64,000 nucleotides of DNA. It comes from Planctomycetota bacterium. Lineage in GTDB: Bacteria; Planctomycetota; UBA1135; GCA-002686595. Within the stretch, counting starts at the first letter, position 1; each line of letters starts with the position of its first letter. This document shows, one piece after another, positions 17,002 to 25,833 of this stretch. The notes under the pieces are model-generated. The model had not been told where the DNA came from and made no database searches. It saw nothing but the letters and a program-made list of their open reading frames with translations. The stretch spans positions 62,001 through 126,000 of the forward strand of contig JAKLKU010000019.1 in assembly GCA_023150475.1 (NCBI GenBank). Reading direction: 5' to 3'. A program made the translations under genes and the position numbers.

Positions 17002-17850
17002 ATGCACTTCTCGTCGCCGTTGGTCGTGTGTGGTGTCCTGGCCCTCGTCGCTGCGCCTTCCCGGCCGAGCGTGGAGCCGGCTCCCGCGCCGCTCGAAACG
17101 TTCCTCGTCGACTACGCGCCGAAACGCGACGGCGTGCTCACGAACCCCGACGCGACCGAGACGCAGGGCATCCTCGGGCACATGCAGACGATGGCGAAGT
17201 TGTCGGCGGAAGGCGTCGTCACGTGGGGCGGCAAGACCGGCGAGGGGCACGCGCTCGTGCTCGTCCGCGCGAGGGACCGCGCCGACGCGGAACGCATCGC
17301 TGCGCTCGACCCGGCGGTCGAGAAGGGCGTGTTCACCTTCCGCGTCACCGATTTCGACGTGAAGCTCTCCACGCGTTTCGGCGACACGGCCGTCGCGGAT
17401 CCAGGCGAGCGCGTGTTGCGTTTCGAGCGTGAGCTCTCCGTCGGGCTCGACCAAGCGTGGCGTGCGTGGACCGACGGCGCTGCGTTCGAGCGCGCGACCG
17501 GTTGGCAAGCGACCATCGAGCCGCGGATCGCCGGCAGGTTCGAGATCTCGTTCGATCCGCAGGCGCCGAAGGGCCAAGCGGGCAGCGAAGGTTGTCGCGT
17601 GCTCGCCGTCGTGCCGCACTCGGTGCTCGCGTTCGAATGGAACGCGCCGCCCAGCTTCGGCAAGCTCCGATTCGAACGCACCAACGTGGTCGTGCGCTTC
17701 GAGGCGCTCGGTGAAGCGCGCACGAAGCTCGTGCTCGAGCACGCAGGTTTCGGCCGCACCGAGGAATGGAGCCAAGTCGCCGACTACTTCGAGCAAGCGT
17801 GGCCGCACGTGCTCGAGTTGCTCGCGCAGCGCCTCGGGCCGGGGCGCTGA
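17002..17850 (+). CDS. Exported YCII-domain and SRPBCC-domain fusion protein
   Basis: 282 residues. An N-terminal hydrophobic stretch (LVVCGVLALVAAP) looks like a signal peptide. Residues about 30-115 form a YCII-like ferredoxin-fold domain (ETFLVDYAPKRDG...GHMQTMAKLSAEG...FTFRVTDFDV), and residues 130-280 an AHSA1/SRPBCC (START-like) ligand-binding domain (LDQAWRAWTDGAAFERATGWQ...GRFEISF...VLAFEWNAPP). Both families are usually cytoplasmic single-domain proteins, so the fusion plus signal sequence is unusual. The gene stands alone behind a good promoter with a palindromic operator. It might bind a hydrophobic ligand; no enzyme activity can be assigned. Confidence 0.82.
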   Translation: MHFSSPLVVCGVLALVAAPSRPSVEPAPAPLETFLVDYAPKRDGVLTNPDATETQGILGHMQTMAKLSAEGVVTWGGKTGEGHALVLVRARDRADAERIAALDPAVEKGVFTFRVTDFDVKLSTRFGDTAVADPGERVLRFERELSVGLDQAWRAWTDGAAFERATGWQATIEPRIAGRFEISFDPQAPKGQAGSEGCRVLAVVPHSVLAFEWNAPPSFGKLRFERTNVVVRFEALGEARTKLVLEHAGFGRTEEWSQVADYFEQAWPHVLELLAQRLGPGR

Positions 17851-17874
17851 CGCGACGCTTCGTGGCGCTTCGGT

Positions 17875-19116
17875 TCAGCGGCCGGCCGCGCGGGCGAGCG
17901 TCGCCGTCAGCCGCTCGACGTGTTTCGGCGCGCGAAACTCGGCTTCGACGCGCGCGTGGCCGGCGCGACCCAGCGCGAGCGCGAGCTCTCGTTCGGTGAG
18001 CACGCGTTCGAGCGCCCGCGCGAATCCGTCGGTGTCCCGGCGGGCGACGGCGAACCCCGTCTCGCCTTCGACGAGCCACTCGCGGACGCCGCCGACGTCG
18101 AACGCGACGACGGGCTTCGCGTGCGCCATCGCTTCGATGCCGACGAGCCCGAACGGTTCGTCCCACACCGACGGGAACGCGACCGCGGCGCAGCGCTCGT
18201 AGAGCCATTCGATCGCGCCGGCGTCCTGCCAACCGGCGAAGTGCACGCGCTCGGCGAGCCCTTCGTCGCGCGCCTTGCTCCTGAGCCACGCCTCCGCGGG
18301 ACCCGTGCCCGCGATCACGGCGCGGAAGTTCGTCGTGAGTTTGCCGAGCGCCGTCAGCAGGAAGTCGACGCCCTTGTCCGGCAACGCGAGCCGCGCCGGC
18401 GTGAACACGAGCGGCGCCGGCGAGCCGAGCACGAAGTCGCGTGTGGCGCGGTCGGGTTCTCGGCCGGGCTCGCCCGCGCTCGCCGATCGCGTGAAGTAGG
18501 GGATCACGTCGATCGCCGCCGGCGCCGCGCCCGCGGCGACGAGCTCGCGTGCGACGTACCGCGAAGCGACGACGATCCGCGCGGAGCGGCGGAGCTCGTT
18601 GAACGCACGCACGTGCTTGACGACTCCGCCGACTCCATCGAGTGCGCTGCGATGCAGCTCGCGTCGGAAACCGACGCACCCGCCGTGCGTGTAGTAACGC
18701 GCGACGCAGGCCACGCCCATCGGCGTCGTGCAGGGCGAACCGTCCGCATGGAGCTTGTCGAGGCCCGGGCAGAACGGCGTGTGGTCCTGGACGAAACGCA
18801 CCAGCGGCCGCGCCGGTCGCAGGTCGAGCAACGCGCGAGCGACGGCGCGGCTGCGGCCGCTGAGCCAGAAGACGACGTCGGGCGCGAATGCACGGACATC
18901 GGCGCAGAGCGGCGCGAGCGCGGGAGCGTTCGCTCGGTCTTCGGCGTAGCTCGCGTGTTCGAAACACGCGAAGTCGTTCGGCGCGACAGCGGCCCGGCGG
19001 GCGCAGAGCACGCCGAGCTCGTGACCGCGGGCCCGGAGCTCGGCCGCGATCGCGAGTGCGTAGCGCTCACTGCCGCCGATCAAGCCGTACGTTTCGATGC
19101 CGAGGAGGATGCGCAC
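17875..19116 (-). CDS. GT4-family glycosyltransferase
   Basis: 413-residue GT-B glycosyltransferase from a GTG at 19116 (the longer open frame to 19359 is low-complexity and would overlap the rhombotarget promoter region). Landmarks: VRILLGIETYGLIGGSERYALAIAAEL start with the G-G-S/A acceptor loop, PLVFTPARLALPDKGVDFLLTAL, and the donor-binding PSVWDEPFGLVGIEAMAHAKPVVAFD with the E-x7-E pair typical of GT4 (WaaG/PimA-like). A Cys-containing insert (HADGSPCTTPMGVACVARYYTHGGCVG) at mid-protein is an odd feature, similar to the CTxxGxxxxCxxC segments of some spore/LPS GT4 enzymes. Convergent with 17002 gene. Probably part of LPS or exopolysaccharide synthesis. Confidence 0.9.
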   Translation of the reverse strand: MRILLGIETYGLIGGSERYALAIAAELRARGHELGVLCARRAAVAPNDFACFEHASYAEDRANAPALAPLCADVRAFAPDVVFWLSGRSRAVARALLDLRPARPLVRFVQDHTPFCPGLDKLHADGSPCTTPMGVACVARYYTHGGCVGFRRELHRSALDGVGGVVKHVRAFNELRRSARIVVASRYVARELVAAGAAPAAIDVIPYFTRSASAGEPGREPDRATRDFVLGSPAPLVFTPARLALPDKGVDFLLTALGKLTTNFRAVIAGTGPAEAWLRSKARDEGLAERVHFAGWQDAGAIEWLYERCAAVAFPSVWDEPFGLVGIEAMAHAKPVVAFDVGGVREWLVEGETGFAVARRDTDGFARALERVLTERELALALGRAGHARVEAEFRAPKHVERLTATLARAAGR

Positions 19117-19273
19117 GCGTCGCGGCCCATGGTGGACGCGAACGTGGCGCGAGTCAAAGCACCGGCCCCGTTCGATTCGGACCGCGGATCGTGGGGCTGG
19201 GCCGAAGTGGTCATCGCAGTCGTTCGTCGGACGGTTAGCCTGCGGCGCGACCCCAAACCCGAGGAGATCGACC

Positions 19274-20182
19274 ATGCGTTCCACCGTCGTTTCATCGCGT
19301 ACGTTCCCGGCGAGCGTGCTCGCGCTCGCGCTCCTGCTCGGCTGCGTCGCGGCCTGCATGCTGCCGCCCTCGACGCGGCGCGCGAGCGTGCTCGAGTACC
19401 TCTATCCGACCGGCACCGGCGGCTCGGCGCCGCAGGACGTCGAGCTGCGGCTGCCGCTGCGCGTCGGCGTCGCGTTCGCGCCGACCAAGCAGACGAACTG
19501 GGATCAGGGCATCTTCGACGAGCAGTCGCGGCGCGAGCTCGCCGAGCGCATCGCCGCGGCATTCCGTGGCCGGCCCGAGATCCAATCGGTCGAAGTGTTG
19601 CCGACCGCGCAGCTCGTCGAGGGCGGTGGGTTCGAGAACCTCGATCGGCTCGCCGCGTTGTACGGGCTCGACGTCGTCGCGTTGCTCTCGTACGAGCAAG
19701 TGCAGTTCAACGAAGAGACGCTCGCGTCGATCACCTATTGGACGATCGTCGGCGCGTACGTCGTCGAAGGCAATCGCAACGAGACGCGCACGATGCTCGA
19801 CGCGACGGTGCTCGACATCCGCTCGCGAGCCTTGCTCTTCAACGCGGCGGGTTCGAGCAAGGTCGAGGTGTCGTCGACGGCGATCGAACTCGCGCGTGCG
19901 GAACGAGACGCGAGCCTCGAGGGCTTCGCCGAGGCGACGGATCAGTTGATCGCGAACCTCGAGCTCGCGCTCGAGCGCTTCCGCGAGCAAGCGAAGTCGG
20001 GCACCGTGCGGGGCCAGGGCACGCCGGCGTTGAAAGTCACTGCGGCCGACGGCTCGCCCGCCGGCTCAGGCGTCGGCGGTTTCGGCGCGTGGCAGCTCTG
20101 CGCCGTGCTCTTGCTCGCTTGCGCCGCGGCCGCGAGACCGGCGCCCGCGAGACCGGCGCCCGCGAGTTGGCGCGAGTCATGA
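19274..20182 (+). CDS. Rhombotarget lipoprotein with GlyGly-CTERM-like tail
   Basis: 302-residue lipoprotein. The N-terminal signal ends in a lipobox (ALLLGC, with a second Cys in CVAAC), followed by the MLPPSTRRASVLEYLYP opening that I recognise as the rhombotarget lipoprotein family, which is encoded next to rhombosortase. The mature domain alternates helices and strands, with LYGLDVVALLSYEQVQF and NAAGSSKVEVSS segments. The C-terminus is a sorting signal: a GSGVGG pair, a hydrophobic helix (AWQLCAVLLLACAAAA) and a basic tail containing two 15-bp repeat units (20131-20160). Prediction: lipid-anchored at the N-terminus, then cleaved after the Gly-Gly region by the protease encoded by the overlapping next gene. 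Confidence 0.85.
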   Translation: MRSTVVSSRTFPASVLALALLLGCVAACMLPPSTRRASVLEYLYPTGTGGSAPQDVELRLPLRVGVAFAPTKQTNWDQGIFDEQSRRELAERIAAAFRGRPEIQSVEVLPTAQLVEGGGFENLDRLAALYGLDVVALLSYEQVQFNEETLASITYWTIVGAYVVEGNRNETRTMLDATVLDIRSRALLFNAAGSSKVEVSSTAIELARAERDASLEGFAEATDQLIANLELALERFREQAKSGTVRGQGTPALKVTAADGSPAGSGVGGFGAWQLCAVLLLACAAAARPAPARPAPASWRES

Positions 20183-20766
20183 AGCGGGCATGGCCGTGGT
20201 GCACGCTCGCGCTCGTCGCGGGCGGCGCCGCGGCGAGCGCGTGGCCCGCCGGCGGCGAGCGGCTCGTGTTGACGCGCGACGCGCTCGACTCGGGCGAGCT
20301 CTGGCGGGTCGCGACGGCGCACTTCGCGCATCCCACGTTCGAGCTCGCCGCGCTCGATCTCGCGGCGCTCGGGGTGCTCGGCGCGTGGCTCGAGCGGCGT
20401 TCCCGCGCGACGCTCGTCGCGGCGGTGATCGTCGGTGGCGCGCTCGTCGACGCCGCCGTGTGGACCTTGCGCGACGACCTCGCGAGTTACCAAGGCGCGT
20501 CGGGCCTCGCTTCGGCCGCGTTCGTCGCGCTCGCGCTGTCGCTCTGGCGCGACGGAGGCGTGCGGCGCGCGCTCGCGCTCTTCGCACTCGGCGTGTTCGC
20601 CGCGAAACTCGGGCTCGAGTTCCGCGGCGCCACGGCGGGCCTCGTGACGAGCGCGGGTCACGAAGTCGTGCCCGAAGCGCACGCCGCCGGCGCGCTCGGC
20701 GGCGTGTTGGCGAGCCTCCTCGGCGTCGTGTTCAGGAACCGATCGTCAGCAGGAACTCACCGTTGA
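20179..20766 (+). CDS. rrtA: Rhombosortase, rhomboid-family GlyGly-CTERM serine protease
   Basis: 195-residue intramembrane protease with about six hydrophobic segments. Catalytic Ser is in YQGASGLASAAF (the GxSG motif of rhomboids) and the His in EAHAAGALGG near the end; together these are the rhombosortase pattern and the protein has its usual short length. The ATG overlaps the stop of the rhombotarget gene, so enzyme and probable substrate are made together. The last 35 bases overlap the 3' end of rho on the other strand, so the Arg-rich end of the protein is constrained by rho. Known rhombosortases cut C-terminal GlyGly-CTERM signals of exported proteins. Confidence 0.87.
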   Translation: MKRAWPWCTLALVAGGAAASAWPAGGERLVLTRDALDSGELWRVATAHFAHPTFELAALDLAALGVLGAWLERRSRATLVAAVIVGGALVDAAVWTLRDDLASYQGASGLASAAFVALALSLWRDGGVRRALALFALGVFAAKLGLEFRGATAGLVTSAGHEVVPEAHAAGALGGVLASLLGVVFRNRSSAGTHR

Positions 20767-22195
20767 CGCGGGTCTTCTTGATCTTCTGGATCAGCATCTC
20801 CATCGCTTCGACGGGATCCATCTCGTTCAGCACCTTGCGGAGCATCCACACGCGGCGGATCTCCTCGGGCGTGAAGAGCAGCTCTTCCTTGCGCGTGCCC
20901 GAACGGTTGATGTCGATCGCGGGGAAGATGCGGCGGTCGGCGAGGCGGCGTTCGAGGACGAGCTCCATGTTGCCCGTGCCCTTGAACTCCTCGAAGATGA
21001 CTTCGTCCATCTTCGAGCCGGTCTCGATCAGCGCGGTGCCGAGGATCGTCAGGCTGCCGCCGCCTTCGATCTTGCGCGCGGAACCGAAGAACTTCTTCGG
21101 CATCTGCAGCGCGCTCGCCTCGATGCCGCCCGAGAGCAGCTTGCCGTTCGACGGCGCTTCGATGTTGCACGCCCGTGCGAGGCGCGTGATCGAGTCGAGC
21201 AGGATGATCACGTCCTCGCCGGCCTCGACCAGGCAACGCGCCTTGCGCATCACCATCTCCGCGACCTGGATGTGGTGCCACGCGGGCTCGTCGAACGTCG
21301 ACGAGACGATCTCCGCCTTGCCTTCGGGCAGCATGCGCGTGAAGTCGGTGACTTCCTCGGGCCGCTCGTCGATCAGGAGGATGATCAAGTGCGCATCCGG
21401 CGCGTTGGTGACGATCGAGCGCGCGAGCATCTGCAAGAGGATCGTCTTGCCGGTTCGCGGCGGCGCGACGATCAGGCCGCGCTGCCCACGCCCGATCGGC
21501 GTGATCAAGTCGACGATGCGCATCTCGAGCGGATTGTCGGGGCCGCCTTCGAGCAGGATCCTCTGCTCGGGATAGAGCGGGACGAGCTCCTTGAACGGCG
21601 AACGCACCGCGGCGTCCTCGGGGTCGTGCTTGTCGACCGTCTCGAGCCGCACGAGCGCGAAGTAACGCTCGTTCTCGAGCGGCGCGCGCAGCGAGCCTTT
21701 CAGCGTCATGCCGGTCTGCAGGCCGTACTGCGTGACGAGCGAGCCCGGCACGAACACGTCGTCGGCGCTCGGCAGGTACGCGTTGCCAGGATTGCGCAGG
21801 AACGCGTGGTTCTCCTTGGTGATCTCGAGGCAGCCCTCGGTGAGCACCGGCGTGCCTTCCTTCAACTTGAACGCGGCGATCTCGAAGACGACGTCCTCGC
21901 GCTTCTTGCCGCCGATCCCCTCGATGCCTTCTTCCTCGGCGTATTCGTGGAGCTCCTCGAGCTTCATCTTCTGGAGCGCGGCGTAGTCGAGCGGCTTCTG
22001 CTTCGCCTTCGCGCGCGGCTTCGGCAGGCCGCCTTCGAGCTCGGCGAGCGCTTCGGCGGAGAGATCCGCCGGCAGCTTCGAGAAGTCGATCCACGGCCGC
22101 TCGGGGTTCTTGACGAAGAACGGCGTGCTGCCGCCGCCGGCGTGTTGGAGACGGTGCTTGTTGCGACGGCGCTTGAACTTTTGGAACTGGGACAT
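20732..22195 (-). CDS. rho: Transcription termination factor Rho
   Basis: 487-residue hexameric RNA-dependent ATPase that terminates transcription. The N-terminal 65 residues are a basic extension (QFQKFKRRRNKHRLQHAGG) compared with about 420 in E. coli; then the Rho N-domain helices (ALQKMKLEELHEYAEEEGI), an RNA-binding cold-shock-like domain, and the ATPase core with P-loop APPRTGKT at 244-251, Walker B ILLIDERPEEVTDF, Q-loop DSITRLARA and the R-loop. Everything looks complete. Its 3' end overlaps the convergent rhombosortase gene by 35 bases. The dephospho-CoA kinase gene begins upstream on the same strand 82 bases away. Confidence 0.98.
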   Translation of the reverse strand: MSQFQKFKRRRNKHRLQHAGGGSTPFFVKNPERPWIDFSKLPADLSAEALAELEGGLPKPRAKAKQKPLDYAALQKMKLEELHEYAEEEGIEGIGGKKREDVVFEIAAFKLKEGTPVLTEGCLEITKENHAFLRNPGNAYLPSADDVFVPGSLVTQYGLQTGMTLKGSLRAPLENERYFALVRLETVDKHDPEDAAVRSPFKELVPLYPEQRILLEGGPDNPLEMRIVDLITPIGRGQRGLIVAPPRTGKTILLQMLARSIVTNAPDAHLIILLIDERPEEVTDFTRMLPEGKAEIVSSTFDEPAWHHIQVAEMVMRKARCLVEAGEDVIILLDSITRLARACNIEAPSNGKLLSGGIEASALQMPKKFFGSARKIEGGGSLTILGTALIETGSKMDEVIFEEFKGTGNMELVLERRLADRRIFPAIDINRSGTRKEELLFTPEEIRRVWMLRKVLNEMDPVEAMEMLIQKIKKTRVNGEFLLTIGS

Positions 22196-22277
22196 CGTTG
22201 CGTCGGGTGGCGTGTTGGCTGGCGCGTTGAGTGGCGAAGGTCTCGCGCGCGCGAGGCGCGCTCGAAGTGGACGGGGA

Positions 22278-22889
22278 TCAGGTGGGGGAGTCGAGGCCGA
22301 GCTCGCGTTCGACGCGCCGCACCTCGTGCTCGAGGCTCTCGGCGTCGCCGAAATTCGCGACCACCGCGTGCGCGCGGCGGCGCTTTTCGTCGAGCGGGAG
22401 CTGTGCTCGCTCGCGGCGCTCGACTTCGCCGGGCGACCAAGCGCGGTGGAGCGCCGCGCGGCGCTCGCGCTCGGCGAGCGCGGAGTCGACGAACACGAGG
22501 CGGTCGCAGCGCGCGACCAAGCCGTGCGCCGCGTCGTTCTCGAGCAGGAGCGGCACGTCGAGCACGACCCGCGGCACGCCGGCGCCTCGAGCGGCCTCGA
22601 GCTCCGCCGCGATGCGCTGGCGCACCGCGGGGTGGATCCGCGCCTCGAGCCAACGCCGCTTCTCCGGTTGCGAGAACGCGATGCGCCCGAGCTCGCGGCG
22701 ATCCGCGGTGCCGTCCGACGCGAGTGCGGCCGGTCCGAACTCGTCGCGGAGCGCGAGGAGGAATTCCGGGTCGCGGTACACCTCGTCGACCAACCGATCG
22801 GCGTCGATCACGCGGCCGCGCGGGCCCGCGAGCAGCGCGGCGACGCGCGATTTCCCCGACGCGATGCCACCGAGCACGCCGAGCACCAC
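22278..22889 (-). CDS. coaE: Dephospho-CoA kinase
   Basis: Last step of coenzyme A synthesis, phosphorylating the ribose 3'-OH of dephospho-CoA. About 203 residues from a GTG at 22889, the start that places VVLGVLGGIASGKS at the N-terminus; the frame remains open to 23156 but the extra segment is low-complexity and unlike protein. P-loop GGIASGKS at about residues 7-14, DADRLVDEVYRDP (Asp of the substrate site), IHPAVRQRI and the lid VPLLLENDAAHGL and RCDRLVFVD are present, all standard. It sits upstream of rho on the same strand, 82 bases apart, and may share a transcript. Confidence 0.88.
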   Translation of the reverse strand: MVLGVLGGIASGKSRVAALLAGPRGRVIDADRLVDEVYRDPEFLLALRDEFGPAALASDGTADRRELGRIAFSQPEKRRWLEARIHPAVRQRIAAELEAARGAGVPRVVLDVPLLLENDAAHGLVARCDRLVFVDSALAERERRAALHRAWSPGEVERRERAQLPLDEKRRRAHAVVANFGDAESLEHEVRRVERELGLDSPT

Positions 22890-23554
22890 GGTGCGGGCCG
22901 GTCGCGGACTGTGCGTGTGCGGCAGCAAGGGAGTGGCGTGGCTCGGCGGAGCGCAGTTCGATCGAAGAGACGGTTCGAGGAGGAAGAGCGACACGGCGTG
23001 TTTCGAAGCAGGCGGCTCGGGCGCTCGCGCGTGGCGCGTGGACTCGAGGGTGAGGTGCGTGTTCGGCGGCGCGCGGCGCGTTTGGCTCGCGAGCGACACG
23101 AACGACAACTCGGCCGCGGCGCGGAGCACGAGCGCGCGCCGTCGACGACGGCTCACGCTGGACGCACTGCGGACGACGCCCGAGGACGGGAGGCAGCCGG
23201 GCTAGGGAAACCGGATCGGGAACGCCGGGTAGGAGACGCGTCCGAGCGAGCTCGACCCCCGCGCGGGGTGCCTTTCCCGACTCGCGACCGCGGCCTGCCG
23301 TGCGCTACCGAGCGCCAAGCTGCGCCAAGGTTACGGGGCCGGGAGGGTGCGTCAAGGGCGCCGGTCGGCGGTCCGTCGCGGGTGTTGCTCGCGGCCGTCC
23401 TCCCGACCGAATTCCCTTGCCGAGTTCGGGGCTCGGAAGGTATCAACATGCCCCCTCGCGTCCGGCCGGAACCCTCCCGCCGCGCGCCGTCCACAGGCTT
23501 GAGTCCCACACTCTTCCGACCCGGTTCCCGAAGAGTCTCAGAGGTCCACACGTC
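22890..23554. other. Intergenic region between divergent coaE and the coiled-coil gene
   Basis: 665 bases without a supported gene. It must hold promoters for both flanking genes: a candidate plus-strand promoter is at 23417-23446 and a 5'-UTR hairpin with 7-bp arms (ACTCTTC at 23510-23516, GAAGAGT at 23530-23536) lies 18 bases before the ATG at 23555. The minus strand is open to 23156 but with no protein-like composition. A short ORF here cannot be excluded. Confidence 0.5.
23417..23446 (+). promoter_or_regulatory. Candidate promoter of the coiled-coil membrane protein gene
   Basis: TTGCCG at 23417-23422, 18-bp spacer, TATCAA at 23441-23446; about 100 bases of leader before the ATG. Only moderately consensus-like. 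Confidence 0.35.
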
Positions 23555-24799
23555 ATGAAGCGTTCTCAGCGCGGCGCGGTCCGCGTCAGCATCGTCTGGA
23601 TGGTCGTCACGTTGGTGTTGTTCTTCGTGGCGCTGTTCATCGCCTACACGGGCTTCGACGCGAAGGCCAAGGCGGTCACCCAAGCCGCCGCGGACAAGAC
23701 CGCCCGTGAGGAGAGCGAGAAGACCACCTCGGACACCAAGAAGTCGATGGCCGAGCTCTCGAGCCTCGTCGGCTGGACCGACGGCGCGGAGTCTTCGGCG
23801 GCGACCAACCTCGCCGCGATGAAGGCCGACATCGAAGACCTGCGCTCCGCGCTCAACGCGCCGGCCGACGTCAAGGACCTCAAGGGTCTCCTGGCGTTCG
23901 CGAAGACCGAGTACCAGTCGCGCGGCAAGGAAGTCGCCGGCAAGGACGACGAGCTCAACGACGCGCGCCGCAAGGCGAGCCAGGCCGAGTCCGGCCTGCG
24001 TGACGCGTTGCGTGAGAAGGACACGCAGATCGAGAACCTGCGCCGCCAGCTCAACGACCAGACCGAGGCCGCGGCCCAGAAGCAGCAGGAAGACGCGAAG
24101 ATCGCCGATTCGCTCCGCGCCCAGGCGAGCCAGCTCGACACCGAGCTGCGCGACGCCCGGCTGAAGTACGAAGAGGCGATCCGCGCGCACGGCGACGAGA
24201 TCAAGACCTTCGAGACCCGCTTGGCGGTCCAAGGCCAGAAGCTGCGCTTCCTCAAGGAGCCGCAGGCCGCCGACGGCGCCTTCCTCGCGGTCAGCAAGGA
24301 CCTCGGGCTCGGCTGGATCGACATCGGTGCGAACCAGCGCCTCGCCCGCGGCATGCGCTTCTCGATCGTCTCCGGCAAGGTCGGCGCGACGACGCAGAAG
24401 GCGATGTGCGAAGTGACCTCGGTCGAACAGACGCGCGCGGAAGTGCGCATCTTCGACGTCCGCGACGGCTTTGACCCGGTCGTGCCGGGCGACGTGATCT
24501 ACAACCCGATGTACGACCCGAAGACCGAGCGCCACGCGGTCCTCGCCGGCCGTTTCTCGGGCAAGTACAACGAGAAAGAGCTCCAGGACCTGCTCGGGCT
24601 GATGGGCATCAAGGTCCAGCCGGCGCTCGACCTCAACACCGACTATCTGATCGTCGGCGGCGAACTCTACGTCGATGCCGACGGCAACACGGTCGAGACG
24701 CCGATCCAGCCGAACGAACTCGCCGTCTACAAGGAAGCCGAGTCGAAGGGCGTCGTGATCATGGCGCTCAAGGATCTGCGCAGCTACTTCGCGTTCTGA
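23555..24799 (+). CDS. Membrane-anchored coiled-coil protein
   Basis: 414 residues, unrecognised beyond architecture. A basic start (MKRSQRGAVR) and one transmembrane helix (VSIVWMVVTLVLFFVALFIAYTG, about 10-32) anchor a long coiled coil, residues 35-235, rich in Ala/Glu/Lys heptads. The C-terminal 170 residues are a globular, beta-rich domain (DLGLGWIDIGANQRLARGMRFSIV... VIYNPMYDPKTERHAVLAGRFSG), likely periplasmic. The start ATG has an SD-like GAGG 9 bases upstream. Single-gene unit. In planctomycetes proteins of this layout are common but uncharacterised; a role in envelope organisation is only a guess. Confidence 0.8.
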   Translation: MKRSQRGAVRVSIVWMVVTLVLFFVALFIAYTGFDAKAKAVTQAAADKTAREESEKTTSDTKKSMAELSSLVGWTDGAESSAATNLAAMKADIEDLRSALNAPADVKDLKGLLAFAKTEYQSRGKEVAGKDDELNDARRKASQAESGLRDALREKDTQIENLRRQLNDQTEAAAQKQQEDAKIADSLRAQASQLDTELRDARLKYEEAIRAHGDEIKTFETRLAVQGQKLRFLKEPQAADGAFLAVSKDLGLGWIDIGANQRLARGMRFSIVSGKVGATTQKAMCEVTSVEQTRAEVRIFDVRDGFDPVVPGDVIYNPMYDPKTERHAVLAGRFSGKYNEKELQDLLGLMGIKVQPALDLNTDYLIVGGELYVDADGNTVETPIQPNELAVYKEAESKGVVIMALKDLRSYFAF

Positions 24800-24948
24800 G
24801 CTGCGCGCGCGTTGCGCGCGAGCCGATCGAGGCGGGCGGCGTCCTTCGCGGCGTCGGCCGCCTCGCGCATTAAAGGCCCCGTGCCGCGCGATCGGCTTGG
24901 CGTCGCGCGTCGCGCTCGTCACGATAGCGCCCTTCGTTTCCTCTCCCG

Positions 24949-25833
24949 ATGGCCGACCCGACGGACCCGTTCGCCGAGACGCGCATGACGCTCGCGCAGC
25001 ATCTCGACGAGCTGCGCAAGCGCGTGCTGCGCGGCGTGATCGCCGTGTCGATCGCGTTCTGCGTCGCGTGGTCGTTCAACACCGAGATCGCCGTGGCGCT
25101 GCACTGGCCGTTCCATCGCGCCGTCGCGTGGCTTTCCGAGGACGCCGTCCAAGAGCACGAGGCCTACCTGAAGGAGCACCCCGAGGTCCCGCGCACCGAG
25201 TTCTTCCTGTCCGACGATCCGGCCGACCAGCGGCTCAAGCAACCGTTCAAGGACAAGCTCCAAGCGACCGGCATCAGCGAGACGTTCATGTTCGCGTTCC
25301 GCAACACGATGTACGCCGCGATCGCCGCGGGCGGGCCCGTGTTGCTCTGGCAGATGTGGGGGTTCATCGCCGCCGGGCTCTACCAGAAGGAGCGGCGGAT
25401 CGTGATGGGCTACTTCCCGCTGTCGCTGCTCCTGTTCGTCGCCGGCTTGGCGATGAGCTTCTTCCTGCTCGTGCCGACCGGCATCTACTACTTGCAGAAG
25501 ACGCTTCCGCAGGACCTCGTCGAGTTCAACCCGAAGCTCGACGAGTACATGGAGTTCCTCTCGAAGACGTGCATCTGGACCGGCGTGATGTTCCAGATGC
25601 CGCTGATCATCCAGGTGCTGATCCGCATGGGCATCGTCGAAGCGGCGACGTTCGCGAAGTACCGCAGGCACTTCATCGTCGTCGCGGTCCTGGTCGCCGG
25701 TTTCGTCACGCCGTCGGCGGATCCGTACTCGCAGATGCTGCTCGCCGGGCCGATGGTGATCCTCTACGAGCTCGGCATCTTGATGGGCCGGTGGGTGACG
25801 CGCAAGAAGCCCAAGGTCGGAGCCGCGACGTGA
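24949..25833 (+). CDS. tatC: Sec-independent protein translocase subunit TatC
   Basis: 294-residue membrane protein of the twin-arginine translocase, receptor for RR-signal peptides. It starts with the family N-terminal MTLAQHLDELRKRVLRG, followed by six membrane helices; FLLVPTGIYYL and YRRHFIVVAVLVAGFVTPSADP are the conserved cytoplasmic/periplasmic loop signatures (the invariant periplasmic Glu is in ISETFMF). The first periplasmic loop is longer than in E. coli (extra AVQEHEAYLKEHPEV... segment, about 50 residues between helix 1 and the ISETF motif). Its TGA overlaps the GTG of cinA. tatA/tatB are not in the window. Confidence 0.96.
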   Translation: MADPTDPFAETRMTLAQHLDELRKRVLRGVIAVSIAFCVAWSFNTEIAVALHWPFHRAVAWLSEDAVQEHEAYLKEHPEVPRTEFFLSDDPADQRLKQPFKDKLQATGISETFMFAFRNTMYAAIAAGGPVLLWQMWGFIAAGLYQKERRIVMGYFPLSLLLFVAGLAMSFFLLVPTGIYYLQKTLPQDLVEFNPKLDEYMEFLSKTCIWTGVMFQMPLIIQVLIRMGIVEAATFAKYRRHFIVVAVLVAGFVTPSADPYSQMLLAGPMVILYELGILMGRWVTRKKPKVGAAT

